From contig NZ_JBKFFP010000001.1 in assembly GCF_046506625.1 (NCBI RefSeq), positions 1,085,094 through 1,149,093 on the forward strand: 64,000 bases of DNA. Reading direction: 5' to 3'. This DNA is from Zhengella sedimenti. GTDB lineage: Bacteria > Pseudomonadota > Alphaproteobacteria > Rhizobiales > Rhizobiaceae. Below are positions 8,527 to 16,620 of the stretch, piece after piece (position 1 is the stretch's first letter; each line of letters opens with the position of its first letter). The notes below the pieces were generated by a model. That model had not been told where the DNA came from. It saw only the letters and a program-made list of their open reading frames with translations, and ran no database searches. The position numbers and the translations under genes were made by a program.

Positions 8527-8559
8527 TTTTCATTTTAGCAAGCGAAACGAAAATGAAAA
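8527..8559. promoter_or_regulatory. Candidate DeoR autoregulatory operator
   Basis: TTTTCATTTT (8527-8536) and AAAATGAAAA (8550-8559) form a perfect 10-bp inverted repeat. The surrounding bases contain tandem CGTTTTC units and the opposite-strand CGAAAC/CGAAAA units. The composition matches the repeat at 7663-7695 and contrasts with the GC-rich surroundings. It lies 32-64 bases upstream of the deoR start. Confidence 0.6.
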
Positions 8560-8613
8560 GCACCCGGCTTGCCGCTGGGCCAAGCCGCCGGATGTTGCCG
8601 ACCGAAGTAACGT

Positions 8614-9033
8614 TCAGCGCAGGACGTGCACCGAGCAGGGTGCGTGCCGGACGATGCGTGCAGCGGTCGAACCGAGCAGGAAATCGCGCAGGCCGGGCTT
8701 GTGCGAAGCCACGACGATGCAGTCTGCGCCTGTCGTTGCGGCATAGTCGGCCAGTGATTGTCCTGCATGACCTTCGATCACCACCGGTGTGACGCCGGGA
8801 TGGTCTGCAAGACGTTCCCGCAGGCTGGCCTCCATCTGTTCCCGGGCCTTCTGCATGTCCTCCTCGGCGATGTAGAAGCGGACCGAGCCCTGCAACGGCT
8901 CGGCGACATGCACCGCCACGATCTCGGCTTCGGGACCGCCAAGTGCCCTGGCTGTCCGCAGGGCCCGGTCTGCGATTCCGTGTTCCAAAGACAGTCCGAC
9001 AATGATTTTCCTGTACATGGTCCTGTTCCTCAT
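8614..9033 (-). CDS. Universal stress protein (UspA family)
   Basis: This 139-residue single Usp domain has the N-terminal KIIVGLSLEHG strand, a central VVIEGHAGQSLADYA segment and the C-terminal ATP-loop-like region GLRDFLLGSTAARIVRHAPCSVHVLR, read as G-x9-S. The start ATG at 9033 overlaps the stop of the LacI gene (ATGA), so the two are co-translated from one transcript. Its link to sulfonate metabolism is unknown. Such proteins often accompany TRAP transporter loci, where a Usp has been found bound to transporter components, but no direct evidence is visible here. Confidence 0.85.
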   Translation of the reverse strand: MRNRTMYRKIIVGLSLEHGIADRALRTARALGGPEAEIVAVHVAEPLQGSVRFYIAEEDMQKAREQMEASLRERLADHPGVTPVVIEGHAGQSLADYAATTGADCIVVASHKPGLRDFLLGSTAARIVRHAPCSVHVLR

Positions 9034-10058
9034 CCTGTCGCCGTTGCCGGGGCAGGGCCCAGCGAGCCGCGCATGCGCATCTCGACATCGATTTCCACCC
9101 GCCGCTTCGCGCTTTCCCCGGCGATCAGCTGCAACAGCAGGTGCGCGGCCGCCGTCCCCATGCGCCGGTGCGGCACATGGACGGTGGTCAGGGCGGGCGT
9201 CACGAAACTGGCTATGTCAATGTCGTCGAAACCGGTGATCGACACGTCGCCGGGAACGGACATCCCCATCGACCGGGCGCGCTTGATCGCGCCCACGGCG
9301 AGCACATCGTTGCCGCAGATGACGGCCGTCGGTCTGGGGTGGCGCTGCATCAACGCCTCGAAGGCGCGGCTGCCATCCTCGAAGGAGTAGGGCGCCTCGA
9401 TCACCGGCAGGGCATCAGCGTCGATGCCTGCCTCGCGGAGCGCTCGCCTGACGCCGCTCACGCGGTCGGCGGCGCGGTCGTTCATGGCCGTCACGCCGGC
9501 GATCATCGCGATGTCGCGATGGCCCATTTCGAGAACCTTGCGGGTCATCTGCGCTGCCGCATCGGCATTGTCGAATCCGACGAAGGGGTCGTCGCTCGCC
9601 CCCAGGTTCCATGCGAGCACGAAGGGCATGTCCCGGCGCTTCAGAAGTTCATAGGTCGACGCAGGGCGCGCCGCGCCGATCAGCAGCAGCCCGTCGGCAC
9701 CCCGGCCGATAAGGGTCCGGACCTGGAGGGCTTCCTGCTCCGGGTCGTAACCCGAACTGGCGACCAGAAGCGTGACCCCGGCGGCAGACAAGGCTTCCTG
9801 GAAAGCCTGGATGCCGCGGGCGAAAATGGCGTTCTCCATGGTCGGGATGACGGCGCCGACCGTGTTGGTGCGCCGCGAGGCGAGAGCCCGGCCGCTGAAA
9901 TCCGGTGTGTAACCCAGTTCCTCGACGGCCCGCAGCACCCGTTCGCGGGTCGCCTGAACCACGAGGCCCGGTTCGTTCAGGCAGCGCGAGACCGTGGCCG
10001 TCGAAACGCCGGCAGCGCGGGCAACATCGCTCAGGGTCGGTCTGGGGCTGTCTTTCAT
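9030..10058 (-). CDS. LacI-family transcriptional regulator of the C3-sulfonate operon
   Basis: The protein has 342 residues: a LacI DNA-binding head (LSDVARAAGVSTATVSRCL, residues 9-27), a hinge, and a periplasmic-binding-like sensor domain with GADGLLLIG and PTAVICGNDVLAVGAI. It is transcribed away from the sulfonate operon. The 119-base intergenic region contains two LacI-type palindromes (10109-10122 and 10131-10144), so it probably represses both the operon and itself. The inducer may be a C3 sulfonate, but this is inference. LacI proteins more often sense sugars, so an upstream sulfosugar is also possible. Confidence 0.9.
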   Translation of the reverse strand: MKDSPRPTLSDVARAAGVSTATVSRCLNEPGLVVQATRERVLRAVEELGYTPDFSGRALASRRTNTVGAVIPTMENAIFARGIQAFQEALSAAGVTLLVASSGYDPEQEALQVRTLIGRGADGLLLIGAARPASTYELLKRRDMPFVLAWNLGASDDPFVGFDNADAAAQMTRKVLEMGHRDIAMIAGVTAMNDRAADRVSGVRRALREAGIDADALPVIEAPYSFEDGSRAFEALMQRHPRPTAVICGNDVLAVGAIKRARSMGMSVPGDVSITGFDDIDIASFVTPALTTVHVPHRRMGTAAAHLLLQLIAGESAKRRVEIDVEMRMRGSLGPAPATATG

Positions 10059-10108
10059 CTCGTCGCGCCGGTCTCTCCTCAGGCAAACCTAATGGACAGT
10101 TTCCTTGA

Positions 10109-10122
10109 TGTAAACGCTTGCA
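10109..10122. promoter_or_regulatory. LacI-type operator 1
   Basis: TGTAAACGCTTGCA is a near-perfect palindrome with the CG centre typical of LacI/GalR-family operators. It is 22 bases centre-to-centre from the second copy, so both copies face the same side of the helix (about two turns). Confidence 0.65.
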
Positions 10123-10130
10123 TTCATCGA

Positions 10131-10144
10131 TGTAAGCGCTTACA
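10131..10144. promoter_or_regulatory. LacI-type operator 2 (perfect palindrome)
   Basis: TGTAAGCGCTTACA is a perfect 14-base palindrome 34 bases upstream of the first gene of the sulfonate operon. It is probably the main operator of the divergent LacI-family regulator. Confidence 0.72.
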
Positions 10145-10177
10145 GAAGTGTTATCACGAATGGTTTGGGAGGAAATC

Positions 10178-10405
10178 ATGCGCGGATACGCCCATTATGC
10201 CCTGGCTGGCGCTGCCGGCCTTTTCGGCATCTTCCTCCTCAACGTCATGCTCGGAGCCGCCCATGCCGGCGGGTTTCTCAGTGATGTTGGCGAGATGCTC
10301 GTGCTCTTCGGGTTCTGCATCCTGTTCGTGATTGCAATCATCGGTCTCGAGCGCCGGGCGCGCGAGGCGGGCAGGAAAGTTTCCAAACAGGGAGGAGAAA
10401 CCTGA
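10178..10405 (+). CDS. Small two-helix membrane protein leading the C3-sulfonate operon
   Basis: The 75-residue protein has two hydrophobic stretches (about residues 6-24 and 37-54) and a basic C-terminal tail (ERRAREAGRKVSK). The ATG at 10178 follows GGGAGGAAATC. The stop overlaps the start of the Tat-type DctP gene by one base (TGATG), so it belongs to the transporter unit. I do not recognise the family. Its position suggests an accessory subunit of the TRAP system, or a membrane anchor or assembly factor for the binding protein. No function is claimed. Confidence 0.7.
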   Translation: MRGYAHYALAGAAGLFGIFLLNVMLGAAHAGGFLSDVGEMLVLFGFCILFVIAIIGLERRAREAGRKVSKQGGET

Positions 10406-11553
10406 TGAGCGACAAATCGCGAGACACGCTGGAATCGGCCGAGCGCCGCAATTTCCTGAAGCTGAGCAGCATGGGCGCCTTTACCGCGGCCATGGTTGCG
10501 GGCGCAGCCGGGACCTTGTGGTCGGATGAGGCGGTTGCGCAGACGGCCAGGGAGGAGCGTGAGCGGGAGGATGCCGCAAGCCACACGATGACCATCGCCA
10601 CGGCCTATGTGCTCGGGGCAACGCGCAGCTACCCGATCATGCAGCTTGACCTGAAGGAAAACATCCAGAACGCCACCAATGGCAAGGTCTATGTCAAGCT
10701 CGCGCCGGGTGGGCAGCTTGGCGCCGGCGGCGCGCTCGTGCAGAAGGTCCAGGGCGGCACCATTCAGGGCGCGCAGCACTCGCTGGCCAATTTCGCGCCC
10801 TTCGCCAGCGCCGTCGACCTTATCAACCTGCCCTATCTGTGCGGCTCGAACCAGCGCTTCGTCAATCTGGTCAATTCCGACGCGTGGAAAGCCGAGGTCC
10901 ATCCGAAGGTCGAGGCGGCAGGCTTCAAGGCGCTGTTCTACGTGGTGATCGATCCGCGCGTGGTTGCCATCCGGAAGGGCGGCAATGCCGTCATGTCGCC
11001 GGCGGACCTTTCCGGCGTCAAGTTCCGCGTGCCCGGTTCCCAGATGCTCCAGCAATATTACCGCATGGTCGGCGCCAACCCGACGCCGGTTGCCTGGGGC
11101 GAGACGCCCTCGGCGATAAAGCAGGGCGTCGCCGATGCGCTCGATCCGTCGGTCGGTGCGCTTTATGTCTTCGGTTTCAAGGACATTCTCAGCCATGTGA
11201 CCTTCACGCAGGCCGTTCCCGACAGCCAGGTCTATTCGATCAATCTCGAGTGGTTCAACGGCCTGCCGGCGGATGTCAGGGAGGGCATCGAGTTCGCCGG
11301 AGAGATCACCGCGCAGCAAAATCTCGCGAAGGTCCCGGCCGCCCGCGCCTATGCCATGGCCGAGCTGACCAAGGCGGGGGTCGAATTCCACTCGCTCAGC
11401 GACGACCAGCTGGCCGAATGGAAGGAGGCCGGAGGCTACCAGCGCTCCGAGTGGGACCAGTTCAAGACGGATCTGGCCGGCTCCATGGAAACCTTCGCCA
11501 AGCTCGAGGAAGCCGCCGGCACCATGGGCCGGCATTACGTTCACGACGCCTGA
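10405..11553 (+). CDS. TRAP solute-binding protein with Tat signal, probably for DHPS or sulfolactate
   Basis: The protein has 382 residues. The N-terminus has a twin-arginine motif (RRNFLKLSS, residues 14-22) and a hydrophobic stretch ending near EAVAQ, so it is probably exported folded through Tat; the other DctP here uses Sec. The DctP domain carries LSGVKFRVPGSQMLQQYYRMVG and the QGVADALDPS block. It is followed by DctQ and DctM genes and the sulfonate enzymes, which matches HpsKLM-type DHPS importers of other bacteria. A 112-base gap with a small hairpin (CCGCC/GGCGG, 11631-11644) separates it from dctQ and may allow excess binding protein to be made. Confidence 0.88.
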   Translation: MSDKSRDTLESAERRNFLKLSSMGAFTAAMVAGAAGTLWSDEAVAQTAREEREREDAASHTMTIATAYVLGATRSYPIMQLDLKENIQNATNGKVYVKLAPGGQLGAGGALVQKVQGGTIQGAQHSLANFAPFASAVDLINLPYLCGSNQRFVNLVNSDAWKAEVHPKVEAAGFKALFYVVIDPRVVAIRKGGNAVMSPADLSGVKFRVPGSQMLQQYYRMVGANPTPVAWGETPSAIKQGVADALDPSVGALYVFGFKDILSHVTFTQAVPDSQVYSINLEWFNGLPADVREGIEFAGEITAQQNLAKVPAARAYAMAELTKAGVEFHSLSDDQLAEWKEAGGYQRSEWDQFKTDLAGSMETFAKLEEAAGTMGRHYVHDA

Positions 11554-11665
11554 GGCGCCGGTATCGTTGCGGGGCGGTCCCTGACCGGCCCGCGTCCGGA
11601 TGGCAGATCGAACAGACGGTCGTAGCGGACCCGCCTCGTGGCGGTTCGCACGGGGAGGAATTGCC

Positions 11666-12181
11666 GTGCCAGGAATATTGGAAGCATTGAACCGGAATGC
11701 CGAGCGATGGGCGCTCCTCGTCTTCTACGTCATGCTGGTCGTGACCATGTTCATCGAGGTCATCCGGCGAGAGGTCTTCGCCTTCTCCTCGATCTGGGGC
11801 GAGGAGATCGTGCGCTATTCCTTCATCTATCTTGCTTGGATCGGTGCAGCGGCAGCCGTGAAGGAGCGCGGGCACATCCGCATCGATGTGATGATGCACT
11901 ACCTCGGTCCGCGGGCCAAGGCAGCGCTCTACATCTTCGGCGATCTGGTCATGCTCGCCGTTGCCCTGGTCGCTCTCTACTGGTCCTTCGAAACCGTGAT
12001 GGTGTCGGCGAAATTCGGCTCGGTCAGCCACGGCTTGCGTGTCTCGATGGTCTGGTTCCTGGCTGCCGTGCCGATCGGTTTCACGCTGGTGACAATCCGC
12101 CTCCTGCAATCCCTTTCGCGCGATCTGCGCGACCTTCGTGACGGGCGGCCCGTCTACGAAGGCGACAAGCTTTTCGACTGA
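11666..12181 (+). CDS. TRAP small permease (DctQ), GTG start
   Basis: This 171-residue protein has four membrane helices and the DctQ motif W-GEEIVRYSFIYLAWIGAA. An in-frame ATG lies upstream at 11600, but the GTG at 11666 has a GGGGAGG site seven bases before it and gives a normal N-terminus (PGILEALNRNAERWALL), so GTG is chosen. Arginines after helix 1 and the KERGHIRID loop agree with family topology. It pairs with the DctM gene 13 bases downstream. Confidence 0.88.
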   Translation: MPGILEALNRNAERWALLVFYVMLVVTMFIEVIRREVFAFSSIWGEEIVRYSFIYLAWIGAAAAVKERGHIRIDVMMHYLGPRAKAALYIFGDLVMLAVALVALYWSFETVMVSAKFGSVSHGLRVSMVWFLAAVPIGFTLVTIRLLQSLSRDLRDLRDGRPVYEGDKLFD

Positions 12182-12194
12182 GGAGGCACACCGC

Positions 12195-13526
12195 ATGCTC
12201 TGGAACCAGTTGCAGAATCAGGCCGTGGAGCTTGGCTGGGACTTCTACGGCCCGGTCCTCATCTTCGTCGCTCTCGTTGCATTGGCCGTGCCGGTCTGGG
12301 CCGCCATCGGCGCCGCGGCCATCGCCATGCTGATTTTCTCGAACGCGTTGCCGCTCAGTCTCGTCGGCGAAAGCCTGTTCGACGGCATCGATGCCTTCGC
12401 GCTGACAGCCGTGCCGCTGTTCATCCTCACCGGCGACGTGTTGGTGCGCACCGGGTTGTCACGCAAGTTCCTCGACGTTGCCGAGGCGCTGACCTGCTGG
12501 ACCAAGGGCGGGTTCGGGTCGGCCACGGTGCTCGTCTGCGGCATGTTCTCGGCGATTTCCGGTTCCGATGCGGCCGGTGCGGCCGCCGTGGGGCGCATGA
12601 CCATCAACCGGCTCGTGGAATCGGGCTATCCGCGCCCTTATGCCTGTGCGCTGGTTGCTGCCGGCGCGTGCACGGGCATCCTCATTCCGCCGTCGATCGC
12701 CTACATCATCATCGGCCTCGTCCTCGGCATCTCGGCGTCCACGCTGTTCATGGCCGCGCTGATCCCTGGCATCGCCATCCTCTTGTCGATCCTGGTGACC
12801 AACATCGTCATGAACCGGCTGTATTCCTGGGAGGGCGGCGAACCCATGACGCTGGGCGAATGGCTTGGCCATCTGGGCCGCGCCCTCAAGTCAGGCTGGT
12901 ATGCCTTCATCGTGCCGGGCATCATCTTCTACGGCATCTTTTCCGGGCGTCTCACGCCCACGGAGGCCGGCGCCACCGCCGTGATCGTGACCATGATCAT
13001 GGGCTTCATCCTGGGAACGCTGAAGCTGTCGGACTTTCCGTCCATGCTGGTCAGCTCGGCCAAGGTCAACGGCGTCATCCTGCCGATCATCGCCTTCTCG
13101 CTGCCGTTGGCCCAGGCGCTTGCCATCCTGGGCGTCCCGCAGGGTTTCGTCTACTCGGTCACAACGCTGACCGACGACCCGATGATCCTGATCCTGCTGA
13201 TGATCCTGATCCTGATCGCAGCCGGCTGCGTGATGGAGACGACGCCCAACATCGTCATCCTGGCGCCGATCCTGAAGCCGCTTGCCGACAATATCGGCAT
13301 GAACGAGATACAGTTCTGCGTGATGATGATCACCGCCCTCGGTGTCGGCTTCATCACTCCGCCGCTCGGCCTCAACCTCTTCGTCGTTTCCGGCCTCACC
13401 GGCGAATCGATCCTCAAGATCGCCGCCCGGGCCGTACCCTTCGTCTTCTTCATGCTGATCGTCGTTCTCGTGATCGCCTATGTGCCGGCACTGTCGACGG
13501 TCATGCTGCCGGATGCCTACAAGTAG
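12195..13526 (+). CDS. TRAP large permease (DctM) of the C3-sulfonate operon
   Basis: The protein has 443 residues, the standard DctM length, with about 12 membrane segments. Family motifs are FSAISGSDAAGAAAVGRM, TGILIPPSIAYIIIG and the second-half VGFITPPLGLNLFVVSG. The ATG at 12195 has an AGGAGG site. It is more typical than the DctM of region 1, which has a long mid-protein insertion. The next gene, hpsN-like, begins 11 bases downstream, which ties import directly to oxidation of the substrate. Confidence 0.92.
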   Translation: MLWNQLQNQAVELGWDFYGPVLIFVALVALAVPVWAAIGAAAIAMLIFSNALPLSLVGESLFDGIDAFALTAVPLFILTGDVLVRTGLSRKFLDVAEALTCWTKGGFGSATVLVCGMFSAISGSDAAGAAAVGRMTINRLVESGYPRPYACALVAAGACTGILIPPSIAYIIIGLVLGISASTLFMAALIPGIAILLSILVTNIVMNRLYSWEGGEPMTLGEWLGHLGRALKSGWYAFIVPGIIFYGIFSGRLTPTEAGATAVIVTMIMGFILGTLKLSDFPSMLVSSAKVNGVILPIIAFSLPLAQALAILGVPQGFVYSVTTLTDDPMILILLMILILIAAGCVMETTPNIVILAPILKPLADNIGMNEIQFCVMMITALGVGFITPPLGLNLFVVSGLTGESILKIAARAVPFVFFMLIVVLVIAYVPALSTVMLPDAYK

Positions 13527-13537
13527 GAGTTGCTCCC

Positions 13538-14845
13538 ATGTCTCGCAGATATCTCAAGAAAGCCGACCTGACGCCGGCCAGCGGTGCCGGTGACGTGCGC
13601 GAAACCGTCCAGTCGATGCTCGACGACATCGAGGCGCGCGGCGACGAGGCGGCGCTGGAATATGCCGCCAAGCTCGACCGCTATGACGGCCCGGTGAAGC
13701 TCACGCGCGCCGATATCGACGCGGCGATCGCAAAGGTGCCCGAAAAGCTCAAGCGTGACATCCAGTTCGCCCACGACAATGTCCGGCGTTTCGCGGAGGC
13801 GCAGAAGGAAACGCTGAAGGACATCGAGATCGAGGTCGTGCCCGGCCTGATCGCCGGCCAGAAGAGCATCCCCGTGCGCGGCGCCGGCTGTTATGTCCCG
13901 GGCGGACGTTACAGCCACATCGCTTCCGCCATCATGACCGTCACCACGGCCAAGGTGGCCGGCTGCGGCTCCATCGTTGCCTGCTCGCCGCCGCGTCCTG
14001 ATGTGGGCATTGCCCCGGCCATCATCTATGCCGCGGACCTGTGCGGCGCCGACACCATCCTCGCCATGGGCGGCGTTCAGGGTGTTGCCGCCATGGCATT
14101 CGGCCTGTTCGGGCTGCCGAAGGCCGACATTCTCGTCGGTCCTGGCAACCAGTTCGTCGCCGAGGCCAAGCGCATCCTGTTCGGCCGCGTCGGAATCGAC
14201 ATGTTTGCCGGTCCCACCGACAGCCTGATCCTGGCCGACGGGACGGCCGACCCGGAGGTCGTCGCCGCCGATCTCGTCGGCCAGGCCGAGCATGGCTACA
14301 ATTCGCCGGTCTGGCTGGTTACAGACGACGAACCGCTGGCGCGCAAGGTGATGGAGATCGTGCCGCAGATGATCGCCGACCTGCCGGAGGTCAACAGCAA
14401 GAACGCCGAGGCGGCCTGGCGCGACTATGCCGAGGTCATCGTCTGCGACGATCGCGAGGAAATGGCGGCGACGGCGGACGATTACGCGCCGGAACACCTC
14501 ACCGTGCAGGCCGCGGACCTCGACTGGTGGCTCGGCCGGCTGCAATGTTACGGCTCGCTCTTCCTGGGCGAGGAGACCACCGTGGCCTTCGGTGACAAGG
14601 CGTCGGGACCCAACCATGTGCTCCCGACGTCGAAGGCGGCGAACTATACGGGCGGCCTTTCCGTGCACAAATACATGAAGATCGTCACCTGGCAGCGGGC
14701 GACTCGCGAAGGGGCTCGTCCCGTCGCGGAGGCCACGGCGCGCATATCGCGGCTGGAAGGCATGGAAGCCCATGCGCGCACGGCCGATATCCGGCTGCGC
14801 AAGTACTTCCCCGGCGAAACGTTCGACCTGACGCCCGGAGAGTGA
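13538..14845 (+). CDS. hpsN: HpsN-like sulfopropanediol 3-dehydrogenase (histidinol dehydrogenase family)
   Basis: The protein has 435 residues and the full HisD fold: GAGCYVPGGRYSHIASAIMT, a VGPGNQFVAEAKR loop, the metal-site motif QAEHGYNSP near residue 250, and YAPEHLTVQ. HpsN oxidises (R)-2,3-dihydroxypropane-1-sulfonate to (R)-sulfolactate in two NAD-dependent steps through sulfolactaldehyde, as HisD oxidises histidinol. The context (TRAP importer, suyAB, no other his genes) argues for HpsN and against histidine biosynthesis. Because sulfolactaldehyde is its bound intermediate, it might also oxidise free sulfolactaldehyde from region 1; that is speculation. Confidence 0.87.
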   Translation: MSRRYLKKADLTPASGAGDVRETVQSMLDDIEARGDEAALEYAAKLDRYDGPVKLTRADIDAAIAKVPEKLKRDIQFAHDNVRRFAEAQKETLKDIEIEVVPGLIAGQKSIPVRGAGCYVPGGRYSHIASAIMTVTTAKVAGCGSIVACSPPRPDVGIAPAIIYAADLCGADTILAMGGVQGVAAMAFGLFGLPKADILVGPGNQFVAEAKRILFGRVGIDMFAGPTDSLILADGTADPEVVAADLVGQAEHGYNSPVWLVTDDEPLARKVMEIVPQMIADLPEVNSKNAEAAWRDYAEVIVCDDREEMAATADDYAPEHLTVQAADLDWWLGRLQCYGSLFLGEETTVAFGDKASGPNHVLPTSKAANYTGGLSVHKYMKIVTWQRATREGARPVAEATARISRLEGMEAHARTADIRLRKYFPGETFDLTPGE

Positions 14846-14848
14846 ACG

Positions 14849-15616
14849 ATGGCGGCGTCGCATCCCGCACGGTTGTTTGACCTGAAAGGCCGGGTCGCCT
14901 GCGTCACCGGCGCGAGTTCCGGCCTTGGCCGCAGGGCAGCCGACGTGCTGCTTGCCGCAGGGGCAAGGGTGGTTGGCGTGGCGCGGCGCGAAGCCGTGCT
15001 TGCCGACTGGGTCGCCGGTGCGGGCGATGAGGCCGCATTCGTCGCAGGAGACCTGGCAGGCGCGGACAGCGCGTCACGGATTGCGGCCGAGGTCGCCGAA
15101 CGCTTCGGTCCACCGGACATCCTGGTCAACGCGGCGGGTATCAACACGCGACAGGCTGCCGACGATGTCACGCCCGAGGGCTGGGAGACGACGCTGGGCA
15201 TCAACCTGACGGCGCCGTTCTTCCTCGCCCAGGCCTTTGCTCCGGCCATGCGGGAGAAACGCTGGGGCCGCATCGTCAACTTCGCTTCGCTGCAAAGCTA
15301 CCGCGCCTTTCCTGGCGGCATCGCCTATGGCGCCAGCAAGGGCGGCGTCGTGCAGATGACGCGCGCCATGGCCGAGGCCTGGTCCGGCAGCGGCATCACC
15401 GCCAACGCCATCGGACCCGGCTTCTTCCGTACGGAACTGACGGCGCCCGTCTTCGCCGATCCGGCCCGCGCGGCACGCAATGCGGCGCAGACCTGTATCG
15501 GCCGCAACGGCGAACCCGAGGATATCGACGGACCGGTGCTTTTCCTTTGCTCCGATGCCGGTGCCTATGTCACGGGCCAGACCCTCATGGTGGACGGAGG
15601 ATTTACCGCCAAATGA
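14849..15616 (+). CDS. Short-chain dehydrogenase/reductase, HpsO-like
   Basis: The 255-residue classical SDR has the TGASSGLG cofactor loop (about residues 21-28), NAAG, a catalytic serine in FASLQS and YGASK, and the usual C-terminal GQTLMVDGG. In DHPS-degrading bacteria an SDR (HpsO) and a zinc alcohol dehydrogenase (HpsP) act at C2 of DHPS and interconvert the enantiomers so that HpsN can use them. The same pair follows hpsN here. It starts 3 bases after hpsN and overlaps the next gene (ATGA). The exact substrate is inferred from this order, not from the sequence. Confidence 0.85.
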   Translation: MAASHPARLFDLKGRVACVTGASSGLGRRAADVLLAAGARVVGVARREAVLADWVAGAGDEAAFVAGDLAGADSASRIAAEVAERFGPPDILVNAAGINTRQAADDVTPEGWETTLGINLTAPFFLAQAFAPAMREKRWGRIVNFASLQSYRAFPGGIAYGASKGGVVQMTRAMAEAWSGSGITANAIGPGFFRTELTAPVFADPARAARNAAQTCIGRNGEPEDIDGPVLFLCSDAGAYVTGQTLMVDGGFTAK

Positions 15617-16608
15617 AAGCGCTCGTCTATCTTGGCCCCAACGAACTTGCCATCCGCGACGTGCCGGAGCCGCAGCCGGCGGAGGGCGAACGGCTCGTGC
15701 GGGTCGACAGCGTCGGCATATGCGGCTCCGACATGCATGCCTATCTCGGCCATGACGAACGCCGCCCGGCGCCACTGATCCTCGGACACGAGGCCGCCGG
15801 CACTGTCGTTTCCGGCCCGCAGGCCGGGCGCCGCGTCACCATCAACCCGCTCGTCACCTGCATGGCCTGTCCAGCCTGCCTGTCGGGCCGGGAAAACCTG
15901 TGCGCCGGACGGCAGATCATCTCCATGCCGCCGCGTGAGGGCGCCTTCGCGCAATTCGTTGCCATGCCGGAGCGTAACCTCGTGACCGTGCCCGATGGGA
16001 TCCCCTTCGAAAAGGCGGCCCTGGCCGAACCTGTCGCCTGCGGCTGGCATGCGGTGAAGCTGGCTGGACGCGCGCTTGCACGACCGCTGGCGGATGTCTC
16101 GATGCTGATCCTTGGCGGCGGTGCCATCGGCGTCGGGGCGGCGCTGTCCTTCCGGGCCATGGGCGGCACGGATATCGTCCTCGTCGAGCCCAATGCCGCC
16201 CGGCGGGCTTACCTGTGCGAGACCGTCCGGCTGGATGCCCGCGACCCCGCCGAGGCCGGAGAGGGGCGTCTGTTCGACCTCGTCATCGATGCCGCCGGTT
16301 TTGCCGCCACCCGCGAGGTTGCGTCGCAACGCGCCGTGCCGGGCGGCGTCATCGTCCACATCGGCCTTGGCGAGGCGACCGGAGGCCTCGACGTGCGCCG
16401 CATGACCTTGCAGGAAATCACCTTCATCGGCACCTACACCTACACGATGGCTGATTTCCGCGAAACGGCGCATGCCATTTTCGACGGCCGCCTCGGCGCG
16501 CTGGACTGGGCGGTGCCGCATCCCCTGGACGCGGGCCCCCAGGCTTTCGCCGATCTCCATTCCGGCGCAGTCACCGCGCCGAAGATCATTCTCAAACCCC
16601 AACTCTGA
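15613..16608 (+). CDS. Zinc-dependent alcohol dehydrogenase (MDR family), HpsP-like
   Basis: The protein has 331 residues. Catalytic zinc ligands lie in GICGSDMHAYLGH and GHEAAG, four cysteines of the structural zinc site in CMACPACLSGRENLC, and the NAD fold in LILGGGAIGVGAAL. The ATG at 15613 overlaps the SDR stop codon. With the SDR it probably forms the C2-oxidoreductase pair (HpsO/HpsP type) that racemises DHPS. A role as a sulfolactaldehyde- or sulfopyruvate-linked dehydrogenase cannot be excluded. Confidence 0.85.
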   Translation: MKALVYLGPNELAIRDVPEPQPAEGERLVRVDSVGICGSDMHAYLGHDERRPAPLILGHEAAGTVVSGPQAGRRVTINPLVTCMACPACLSGRENLCAGRQIISMPPREGAFAQFVAMPERNLVTVPDGIPFEKAALAEPVACGWHAVKLAGRALARPLADVSMLILGGGAIGVGAALSFRAMGGTDIVLVEPNAARRAYLCETVRLDARDPAEAGEGRLFDLVIDAAGFAATREVASQRAVPGGVIVHIGLGEATGGLDVRRMTLQEITFIGTYTYTMADFRETAHAIFDGRLGALDWAVPHPLDAGPQAFADLHSGAVTAPKIILKPQL

Positions 16609-16620
16609 AAGGAAACCAGG

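Noticed and set aside
13538..14845. Histidinol dehydrogenase (HisD) of histidine biosynthesis
   Set aside because: The fold matches, but no other his genes are present, and the operon contains a TRAP importer and suyAB, which fits HpsN.
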